Source of the DNA: Paralithodes platypus
Lineage: Eukaryota; Arthropoda; Malacostraca; Decapoda; Lithodidae
DNA: 64,000 nucleotides
Assembly: GCA_032716605.1 (NCBI GenBank)
Contig: CM064502.1
Location: forward strand, 59,546,823 to 59,610,822
Direction of reading: 5' to 3'
A program made the translations under genes and the position numbers. Position 1 is the first letter of the stretch, and each line of letters starts with the position of its first letter. Below the pieces are notes generated by a model. It was given only the letters and a program-made list of their open reading frames with translations. It was not told the DNA's origin and ran no database searches. This document shows positions 48,401 to 60,447 of the stretch, in pieces.

Positions 48401-51400
48401 TTTACGACGCCAACACACGCCCGTCCCAGGAGGATCTATCTAGTTCCGCCCGTCCTCTATCCCACAACGGCTCTGTCCCTTCAACATCCCCAGCCCGTCA
48501 TTCAGCCCCTGAGCTCGAGATCGCAGGATGATTTGGCGTCGTGTCCTGAGTCGCAGTTAGTTTCCTTATCCCACTCACACGCAATCTCTCAAGAACTTGT
48601 CATCGCCTCCCAACATATCCGACTCCCATCCCACACTTCCACAGTCCCACCCCACCCTGCCGCAGGCCCCTGCGTCCCACCCCCGAGCCAGGAGGGATGG
48701 AAGGAGGCGGACCAACTTGCCGTTCATCCCGTACAGAGACTCGGTCCTCACGTGGCTGCTCAAGGACACCCTGGGAGGCAACGCTAAGACTGTCATGATT
48801 GCCAGTAAGTTTATATACATCTTATGTGGTGGTTTTGTGTTCTTATATTTCACATTATTATTTTGCTAAAGCGTTATTTCCACATTGCAATTTTGATAAG
48901 TTCTTTTGTCTTTATATTGGGTCGTCCCTGTTTTGGTTTGTTTGATTTACAAGTTTTACATTATAATGTTAATACTCAGATACTCAAAGCAGTCTTAAGG
49001 ATTTTTTTTCTAGACACCCTTCTCCCTCATGCTTAGCCACATAAGTTTAGAGATTTTAAGACATGATTACAGTAAGTCTCTGTACTACACTGTACCTGAA
49101 ACCACTGTAAGCTGCGCTGTAACAAAGGAATACAAAATAATACAAAGGAAGACAAACAACTACAGACATAATGGTCCCTACTATAGTCCATTGTTTTCCA
49201 GCTGATAGTAAATTGAATCCCTTAGTAGCTAATTTGTTTATACTTTATGGAAAAATATGAAATTACAGTATTAGGTCGGTCCCTGCATAATTTAAAAAGT
49301 CAGCTTTCATAATTAACAACATATTTCGCTACAGACTGATTGTAACCAGTGCAGCTACGTATAAAGGTACAAGCATAGACAGTTTTCCGCACATATTCTA
49401 TTTCGTTGGGGTCGTGCCTTTGAAGCGCTGTACCCACTTCCCCAACCCCCCTCCCTCGCTCCATCTCCTACCTTCCACTATTGGTAGGAGGTGGAATGAG
49501 GGAGGGGGGTGCAGTGCTGCCAAGTTACGAATTTGCTGGGATAACGGTTGAAAAATGAAGATGTGCGGCATGTACATTGGTAGCCGTTTGGGAATGTTGG
49601 GTGATATATAGAAGTGCAAGCTAAAACTGTGATCAGATACTGAATGTAAAACTCACTTGACTGAAATAACTCGGCCAAATGGGGTATATACCTCTCTTGT
49701 CTCAGTAGGTAAAGTGCCGGTCTATACCCTGTTCCAAGTAATTAGACACAAACTCTTAAACATTCTCTAATTCACAAACGACTAGAGTAATCCAGCCAAT
49801 AATCTCTATAATTTGGGAAGGTTCAGCCATGGAATATGTGTGAAGATTTCCAGGCCATCATTTCTAGCCCTTTTTTGAGTTACAGAGGTTAGGGTCATCG
49901 ATATCTGGCCTACATATTTGGAACAGGGTATAGTAACTGACTGGTCCTGAGTTTATTCCCAATAGTGGGGCTTGGAATTTTTGTGAGTAGACCGGTTCAG
50001 TATCCAATCTATTTTGGCTACTAAAAGTTAAAGTTAGATGTCAGAGTTGAGAAAATAAAACTGTCACACCTCTAAACTGCATTACGTCTCCTGCATCCTC
50101 TAAACCATCTCCCATGTCATCAATTATGTACTCTCATGTTACTTACTATATCATTCTCTACTCTCTCACTCTCTACGTCAGCCATCTCACCGTCAAGCAG
50201 TAGCTTCAACGAGAGCGCCTGTACCCTGCGTTATGCCTCTCTGACTTGCTGTATCCAAAACATCATCTCTCTCACTCAGCTTTTACTTGCTCTTATTCTG
50301 TCATTTACTTATCTCGCTATCGTACACACTCATTCCTTTTCTCTCTACATCAGCTAGCCATCTCACCGTCAATAACTTCACCCTGCGTTACACCTCCTGC
50401 ACCATCTATTTCGCTCAGCAATTATGTACTCTCATGATCACATAATCTCACTCACTCATTCTCTCACACTCTCTCTCTCTCTCTTCTTCAGCCATCTCCC
50501 CGTCAAGCAGTAACTTCAACGAGAGTGCCTGCACCCTCCGTTATGCCTCCCGGGCTCGCTGTATCCTCAACACCCCGATGGTAAACATTGACACTCGGGC
50601 TGCCACCATCGACAGTCTGCGCAGGGAGTTGGCCGCCCTCAAAAACATGTTGGCTCAATCTAAGGTCAGTTACTGAAAGGTTGGAAGAGTTTAGCATGTA
50701 CAGGTAGACAGAGTTAATGAGATATTTTTATTTATTGGTTTATTTTTTATTTACAGTATTAAATTCCACGGGCCGTGGCATGGTTGATAGCGCGTCTGGC
50801 AGTTCGATCCCAGGCCGTACCATGGTAGACGGCAAGGGTTTGGGCAGCTTGGTCTAACGATTTGTAGCAAATGTCCAGTAAAGTCCCTGTAACAAGGGCA
50901 TGCCCTAGCCCTGTCAATCAAGGGAGTGTAAGGCATTAAAAACTGCATCTGCATCTCTACCCTCTTGCATACAGCTTACTATATGTATATTTCCTTAGAA
51001 ATATAGAAAATTATATTACAAATGATAGCGTAATGGTTAACGCACAGAATTTTGGTGTGATTATCCTAGGTTCGAATCCTTGGAGTACCACATGTATTCA
51101 TTAGTTTTATTGATTTCATTAATTAGGTTTATTTGTAAGTTAATTGGTGGGTTGGTGATAATATGAATTTACTAATGACTAAAGCTACACCTCCCTCTCT
51201 TTCAATCCTCTCTTAAACAATAGTGGCCACTCCACCACCCTCCTCCTCCTCCACCACCACCCCACCACCACCACCAGCACTCCGCATCTACCCCGACTCT
51301 GTCACAAGACTCGGTAGATGAAGCACACAAACAAGCTCGCCGGGACGGAAGACGGACTAGAAGTTACTCTATTCCCACCCAGGACGGTAGAGTCTCTGCC

Positions 51401-52774
51401 TCCGCCACCCCGCGCAGGCATATCTTAAAGCGCCCCTCCAACCGTCCGGCTTTCGACCCTTCGGAAGTCGGGCAGCGTTCGGCGGGCCAGCGCAATGTTG
51501 TTGTTGAGTCGGAGGTGCCTTGTCTGGTTAACGCCACACACGACGCATTTCCTCACACCATTATCATCTATCCTATCAAGGTCAGATTTTTTTTTGTTTA
51601 CCGTTCTTATTATTGTATGTACTGTATATACACAGGCACATTCCCCATAGTTGCGGGTGGCTGACTCGAGACAGAGCCATTCTTATTATAACCCTCATAA
51701 TTGCCTTTATAATTACCCTTATAATTACCCTGAGCATTAAATTCGGGCAACAGCCTCTGTCCAGGGCTCTTATTAAGCCCAGTCATACTCTCACTCACTC
51801 GGTTCTCATAATTCATCTTGTAAAAGTCCTCAGACACACAAGAGACTTATTTTATTCAACTATAACGTATATAACTGATTTCTAGGCTACATATATCATA
51901 ACTATATTTGAGAGCATATTACTACAAAATATCATAATACCGGTAACACCTAAGACGTCGATTACTTTTATCTTACTCATTATATATATTATTACTTCCA
52001 GACTGGTGTTAGCGTGGTGGGTAGCGGTGAACGGTCAGACATAAGGATCAAGGGAACAGGTATCCAGTCCTCACACTTCACCCTAACACACTCTCATGGC
52101 GCTGTTACTCTCAGGTGGGTGTGTGTTTGTGAAACACTCAATTTATCTCTGTATGCAGATGCCCTGCATCTTCCTGCGTCTTTAATTTCATACAGGTCTC
52201 CCTCGGAATACAATTGGGTTATGTTACTGAAAACCCAATCTTAGATACAAAGAACCCTAAAATTAATGGGTAAATGGGGATGCGTTCTCGAACTAGCCAT
52301 AATCCAAACACAAACACCTAAAAACCTATGATAATATCGTAAATTGGGGCATCGGATAGTGAGGGAGACCTGTATTAAATTGGGGCATCGGATAGTGAGG
52401 GAGACCTGTATTAAATTGGGGCATTGGATAGTGAGGGAGACCTGTATTAAGTTTTGTGTCATCTGCAAACAATGATGTCTTGTGTTTGTATCTGTGTCAT
52501 TAATTAGAATGAGCAAAAGAAGCCATGGGGAACTGAGCTTTTGACATCTGAAGGCTTCAATGTGACTTGGTTAACTGATGAGGTCTAGGGAGGGAAAACA
52601 AAAAAATATCTGGATTAATGCTAGGTGGGCGGACTTGAAGAGGCATAGCTTCGCTAAGTGTATGCCTGCTGAGACCGGAACCTCTCTGGGAGGTATGGGA
52701 CCTGGGAATCTTTTGCTGGGGACCACAAATGGGCCTGGGTCTCTAGGTCTTCTTCTGGGTGACCTAGATGTGTG

Positions 52775-52809
<35 letters not shown>

Positions 52810-55800
52810 GTTGTATTATCCCTGTTCGGGCTCTGTCTCGAGTCGACCATCCCCAGCTATGGGATATGTGCCTGAGTATATACATACATACACTAAATTA
52901 AAATGTTCTTTCAACAGGTGTCTTGGCGGGAACAGGGTGGAGGTCGGGGGAGAGAGAGTGAGGGAGGGAGGGGCAGGGAGGGTGGTGAGAGGGGGGGAGG
53001 AGGTGAAGGTGGGGGACAGAAGGTTCATACTACACCCACCTACCACTAAGACCTCCCCACCACCCACAAAGCCCCCCACCTCCTCATCCACACCCCCCAC
53101 CAAGCGAGTGAAAAGCAGTCGGGAGGTAAGTCGGATTTTTATTATTCTTTGTTCAACCCCTTTCTGGATCCCCTTCTCCCTCATGCTTAGCCCCATTATA
53201 TGTGAGATATTAAGACACTCTCTCCATTGGTTAGGCAATTTTAAGACCCCCTTGTCCACCCACAATACTCGTCTCCTCCTCCACACCCCCAACCAAGCGA
53301 GTGAAAAACGGTCTTCCGGGAGGTTGTTGTTCCCCAGGCCGTCTGACTGAACAGCACCCAAGGTCCCAAGCAAGGCCAAGGCCATAACCGAGCACCCCCA
53401 CAGAACCCTCCCTGCTCTTACCACTAAGAATGCCTACTGTAGGTGACCGAAGCCGCTCCCAGGCGAGGAGCTGAGGAGGGTACGGAAACGCCCGGGACAC
53501 CGAAGCCCCACCCAAGGCCCTGTGCCCCTAAGCAATTATGAAGGGAAAATTGAGGGAGGTTATGTCTCATTATTTCTATTTTTCTTTGTTTATCCCTACT
53601 AGTGGATATGGCAATTCATTTGCGGCCACCCCCTCTCATGGATTATAGCGCTAGGCGATAAATAGATAGATAGAGTAATCCCTCCAACTCGGCTGTCCTC
53701 TTACACGCCATACCCCCATAATCGGCCCATATGGGGCCTTATAGCCTGGCTTATCTCACTGATTCTCTTTGTGCCTCACCTAAACATTCACTAATACTGT
53801 TACAGGATATCTATAGTCTTCATTATAGATAGGCCAGAAATATTTACCCCTAACCTCTGTAACTCAAAAGTAACTAGAGTAATCAAACTCATAGTTCTAC
53901 CATTTGGACAACATTTCAGCCAGGGAATATATGTGGACATTTACAGCCCATTTGCTCTACCTTTTTTGAGGTTAGGAATTCACGATTTACCTATTTGGAA
54001 CAGGGTATAATACTTCTACCATTTGAGAAGGGTCTGCCAGGGAGTAGATGTGGAAATTTACAGCCCATTTGTTCTAGCCTTTTTTGAATTACAGAGGTTA
54101 GGGGTCACGATTTCTGGCCTACCTATAAGGCTATAATGAATGGACTATAGTGGGAATAAATGTTGTATGTCATTCCATAAACTGATCCATGAATGATCTG
54201 TCCGGAACTTTCATAATCTAAACTAGGCTGAGAGGGAGAGAGACAGAGAGACAGACATAGAGAGGAGAGTTAGAGTTAGAGAGGAGAGAAAGAGAGATGA
54301 TAGAGTTGTAGTTAGAAAGATGATTTACATATTTGTTGACCACACAGAATTTGCGATCCTAACGAGGTGGTCAAGACTTAATTCTAGTAGATAGCAGAAC
54401 CCTCAATGAAGGAAAGTGGAAGAAAAGGATAGCACATAATAAGAGAGAGAGAGAGAGACAGACAGAGAGAGAGGGGGGGAAGAGAGAGAGAGAGAGGGTA
54501 GGGGGAGAGGGAGAGAGACAGACAGAGAGAGAAGATAGGGAGAGAGCGAGGGGGGAAGAGAAGGGGAAAGTGGGAGAGAAAGGGTAGGTGGAGAGGGAGA
54601 CAGACAGACAGAGAGAGAAGAGGGAGATAGGGGGAGAGAGAGAGGGGTAAGAGAGGGAGAGGGAGATAGAGAGGGGGGGAGAGAGAGAGGGGGGATAGGG
54701 AGAGAAAGAGGGAAAGACAGAGAGAGCAGGAAGATTATTAGTTAAGTGATTATTGAGATGTGATTTAATTAGGCAGTGATGCAATAGACAATGTAGATTA
54801 GGGAAATATTGGAGTGAGAGTAGAACAAGAAGAATGGAGATGATTGGTTTATATCTATCTATCCCCCCCCCCCTCTCTCTCTCTCTCAATTTATGTAGGC
54901 TATGTATGCATGAATGTATGTATTTATGTGTGTGTGTGTGAGAGAGAGAGAAAGAGAAAGAACTAGAGTTAGAGTTAGAGAGAGGCCCACTAACTACCAC
55001 TTCCCCTCCACCACCACCACCACCACCAGTTCTCACACAGACACTCCACCACACACACCTCCTCCCTCTCTCCCTCAAACTTTTTCCTAACTTCTAACAC
55101 TTCTCTAACTGAAAACCACCGCTCAAAAACCAGACTAACTTCTTTTATATTGGCTGTCTGTTTTTGTGTGTACGTGAGTGAAGTTCAGTGTATGGAAAAC
55201 GGAAGCTGGAGGTTGTTTTTAAATTGGATTACACCCGTCTCAAGAATAGATTTAGGCTCGTCGGAAGATAAACATTGCCTGAAAGTGATCAAAGGATAAA
55301 GTGACGGGTTGAGCAACAACAGCCTTGAAAACACTATAATACATAAATGATAAAATTATAAATAAATGAATTAATGTTTAGATCACTATAATTTAGTTTA
55401 TTGGAAGCTATATTATGTATTTGAGTTGATAAAAGTGTTCACCTGATTTAGAAGGCAAGTTGAATTTATTTCCGCTATTCATATATTTTAACACAGCAGC
55501 TTAAGAGGGGTAGGGGGGGGGGGGGGTCTGGCTTTCTCCCTCATGTTTAGCCACATTACTTTTGAGATTTTATTACATTCGCCCCATTAGTTTGGAGATT
55601 CTAAGACCGTTCGTGCCATATAGGTGTCGATTAAGAACTATCGCGACCTGCAATTTAGCGGTGAATGTATTGGAGTCACAGTATCCTATTTAGGGGGAGA
55701 TTTCAACTTGTATTTTTTTTCTTGACCCCTTTCCCCCACATGTTTAGCTCCATTGCTTTTGAGATTATAAGATGTTCACCCCATTAGTTTGTCGATTTAA

Positions 55801-58800
55801 GAATTTTCGCTCCATTTCTGTCAATTTTAAGACTATTCGTGCCATTTAGGTTTAGATTTTTTCCTAGCGAGCAATAGCAAGGCTGTAATTTTGAGGAACG
55901 TTTTCTACCGAAAAATATACCCATTTATCCTGAAAGGGGGTCTAGATGGTGTAATTTATGCTTGATGGAGGTTTAGGGAACAAACTAAAAACCTCCCCAC
56001 CAATTAATTTACAAATAAACCTAACTATTGAAATCAATGAAAGTAATGAATACATGTGGTACTCCAAAGACTCGAACCTAGGATACTCACACCGAAATTC
56101 CGCACACTAAGCATTACGCTATCAAGACAAGATGACTATCTGACAATTTCCGCTTTCATTATAGCATCTGAGGTGAAGCCACTACCCCCTTAACCCATAC
56201 AGTACCGGTGACATCCTTTCATTATAGTATCTGAGGTGAAGCCACTACCCCCTTAACCCATACAGTACCGGTGACATCCTTTCATTATAGTATCTGAGGT
56301 GAAGCCACTACCCCCTTAACCCATACAGTACCGGTGACATCCTTTCATTATAGCATCTGAGGTGAAGCCACTACCCCCTTAACCCATACAGTACCGGTGA
56401 CATCCTTTCATTATAGTATCTGAGGTGAAGCCACTACCCCCTTAACCCATACAGTACCGGTGACATCCTTTTAATTATATTCTGGTAACTATTTGACAGT
56501 TTTATTCAGCTTAGTAAGGATGGCTACCCGTTAAAAGATTGAGGACTATCTTAATTAATCCTTTTAGCTACCATTTATCCCTCCTGAACTTCATAAAATC
56601 GTCTAAATTCAGCTGAAATAAAACACAAATACGTCGACGGTGCTGTAAGGGTTAACTGTGGCCTTCAAATTGTTTATCTGTTTTTGTTTAGAATAATATG
56701 TTCTGCTGCTATAGTCTAGTCCTTACTGTATAATTAGGCCAGAAAGTTGTAACTCTAACCTTTGTCATTCAAAAAGGGGTAGAGCAAATGGGCTGTCAAT
56801 ATGCACACCTATTCCTTGACTGACTCTCCCCAAATGGTAGAAATATAAGCTTTTGTTTGTTTTTTTGTTTTAGAGGTTAGTAGTCAACAGTTTTTGTCAA
56901 AATTTAAGGATAATCTACAAGCTCTATGCTGAAAAAAAGAAAAAGAAATCAAAGTAAATTATATCCATTCATAGAAATCCCAACCCAAACCTCTCATAAC
57001 TGAAAAAAAGGACTATAGTCCATTCATTCTAGGTTGGGCACAAATCGTAACCCCTAACCTCTCATAACTCAAAAAAGTACTAGAGTAATCGAGCTACTAT
57101 TCCTATCAAATAGGAAAACTTGGCTAGGGAATATGTGTATACATTAACAGCTCATTTGCTCTAGCCCTTTTTGAGTTACAGAGGTTAGAGGTTACGATTT
57201 CTGCCCGACCTAAAATGAACGGACTATAGAGTAAACGAGCGCATTGTTCTACCATTCCCAAACTTGACTAATTCCTTTAACGTGACGATAGTGCGTTGTT
57301 ATATGTGCGATTAGTTTGCTTGGGGAACAGATTAACTTGCTCATGTAGTAATGTACACCCTATGTGGTGGATTGTGTTCTTTTATTTAATAATTTTCATT
57401 TTAGTAAGCGTTGTTTCCACATAGCGATTTTGGTAATTTAATTTGACTTTATATTGTCCTTGTCCCAATTTTGGTTTGTTTAGTTTGCAAGTTTTACATT
57501 TTAATTTATGAAGAATCAGGTTATGAATTGGTGTGAAGGTTTACAGCCCATTTGTTCTAACCCTTTTTGAGTTATAGAGGTTAGTGGTTAATATGTTCGG
57601 CCTAATTATAATGAACAGACTATAATAAGTATTATCTCGGACTGAAACTGGACGCGAGTTTGTCAGGTGAAACAATTTTGGAATCTATCCTGAGTAAGTG
57701 TAGAGCACGTATAAAATACCTGTATAGACAGGTGGGATGCTTGCCCGCGGCGACCAAAAAGACCCTCTGCCAAGCGCTTGTTCAATGTCATTTTGACTAT
57801 TCTGTGTCATCCTGGTACTCTGCATCATCTAAATCAGCACAGCACAAACTTCAGGTCACTCAAAATAAAATGGTTAGGTTCATGCTGAACCTAGGACCCA
57901 GATCACATGTTGGCCAGGAACAACTTCAGTCACTAGGTATGCTCAATGTTTCTGACAGGGCCAAACAAATCAGGATAACTAATGCCTTCAAAATTTTCTA
58001 TGACAGAGCTCCAGAGTATCTAAAGAATGATTTTGTTAAAGCAAATGAGAGGAGTGGACATAATACAAGAAACATGATGTTTAATTTTAAGGTCCCGAGA
58101 ATCCAAGGACAGGGTAAGCAAACATTCTTCTTCACTGCCATCAAAGACTGGAACGACCTACCCCAGTCAGTCCGTGAAAAGAGAACACTGTATTCCTTCA
58201 GACGTAGCCTGAAGGAACACCTGAACCGGACAGCTGCGAGAAGGGAGCACCAAGCTTATGTCTACTACTAAATACGACATAAGAGATAGACAAACCAAAC
58301 TGAAATGATTACTGATATTTACTATAGGATGTAAGGTATCTTAAAATAACCCCCTAGAAATACTTTTTCTAAAGTATCTTTTCTTTATCCTCCCCTTTTC
58401 CCCAGCTAACCTAATCCCACAAGGACCCCAATGGAAATACGCCTAACGGCCTTATTGGGCTATCCTTAGTTGGAATTATGCAAGGCTGGTACATGTCATA
58501 TTTGTAACAAACTATGTGGTACCAACTCTGTAAATTGCTGACTGAATAAATATTATTATTATTATTATTATTATTATTTACACCTACTGTATATATATAT
58601 ATGAATATTACTAATATATGTTGATCTCTCCCTCCAGGCTGGTACCCAAAGTGAGAGTGATAGTGAATACCCTTATTACCACCATCATCATCAGCACTGC
58701 TGGAGGAGGTAAGTACTCTATTATGGGGGAAGTAGTTGTTTTTTCTGGACCCCCTTCTCCCTCAAGTTGAATATGTGTGTATGTGTGTGCTATTGATTTA

Positions 58801-59932
58801 TCTACCTAGCTCCGTTTATGTGTGTGTGTGTGTGTGTGTCATTGTTTTGTTCGAATGTGTGTGTGTGTGTCATTGTTTTGTTCGAATGTGTGTGTGTGTG
58901 TTTGTGCGCGTGTGTGTGTGCGTGTGTGGTGTGTATATGTGTGTGCTTGCTTTGTGTAGGAGTGTTGTATATTTAGTTACACAAGCGGATTTAGTTCTGA
59001 CGTTCAGTTCCCTCCACAAATTCCGTTCCTCTCTTTAGATTTTTTTCTCTGAAAGTCCAAATAATATTATTGAATTGTGAGAGTTCCTCGCTATGTTGTA
59101 GTTAATTTACCTTCTTAGACATCTGTTGAATAAGATACTACACTTTATTATTTGCAAGTTTTACATTATCTATCTATCTATAATTATACTCAGGAACACA
59201 CCCCATATTTTATTGATTTTGTTTGTTTTGTTTTTTTGCTGGGGGTGGCCGACTCGAGACAGGGCCTACCAAATCTACCAACACAATAAACAAAAGAGAT
59301 ATTTACATTATACACTTTAATATTTGCAAGTATTACATTAATAAATACACTCTCTGAGAGAAACGGAACTTATTCTGGGAGAGAAGGGGGGGGGGGGGGC
59401 TGTTACAGAAGACGGTAGTACTAAGGCTTCCTCCACACCCCTCTCTGTTGTTGTACCTTGCTCTCTTTTACACCCCAATACACATACACACATACACACA
59501 GATACATACCCATATTTTACACACACAGATCCACACACACATGCACAGACACAGAGATATACACATATACACACCCTCTCTCTATCTTTTACACACACAC
59601 ACACACACACACATTATCACACACACAGCTACACACCCAATGTCTCTCTCTCTCTATCATACCCACACACACACACACGCACACACTGCACTAATATGGT
59701 TAAGTTAAGATTTGTCAGTCATGGTTGATGTTAGTTTTTGTCAACATATATACATTCCTTCATTAGCCTACACTATCTCATAGTTTCGTTTTAGTAATTA
59801 CAAACTCGAATTTCTAACTATTAACATTAATTATTTTAATTTTACCCTTTATTCGTTTTATATACTGTATATTTATGTATGTACAGGCACATACCTAAAT
59901 ATATATACAACACACACACACACACACACATA

Positions 59933-60006
<74 letters not shown>

Positions 60007-60024
60007 CCTATCTTAGACGGCTTT

Positions 60025-60098
<74 letters not shown>

Positions 60099-60409
60099 GT
60101 CTAAGATAGGCTTATGTAGATGATAACTATTGCTTCCTGTCTTCCCGTGTCTGTCTTTCTAGTCTGCCCCTGTACATATGTTATTAAGGAATTATTATAA
60201 CACACACACACGCACACATACATACACACACATACATACACACACACGCACACACACACACACACGCACACACACACACACATACACAAACATATTTTTA
60301 CCACCGTGCACTCCCTGCTCAAGAGCTGGGCTAGGGTGGGTGCCCTGATGATCATGGACTTCAGTGAGTAGTTGTCACAGATTGATAGACCGCACCACAC
60401 ACATACCCT

Positions 60410-60447
<38 letters not shown>

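Noticed and set aside
56158..56472. CRISPR array
   Set aside because: Whole 63-bp units are identical with no variable spacers, in eukaryotic DNA. The other tandem arrays (39008-39606, 7985-8575) also lack a repeat/spacer pattern.
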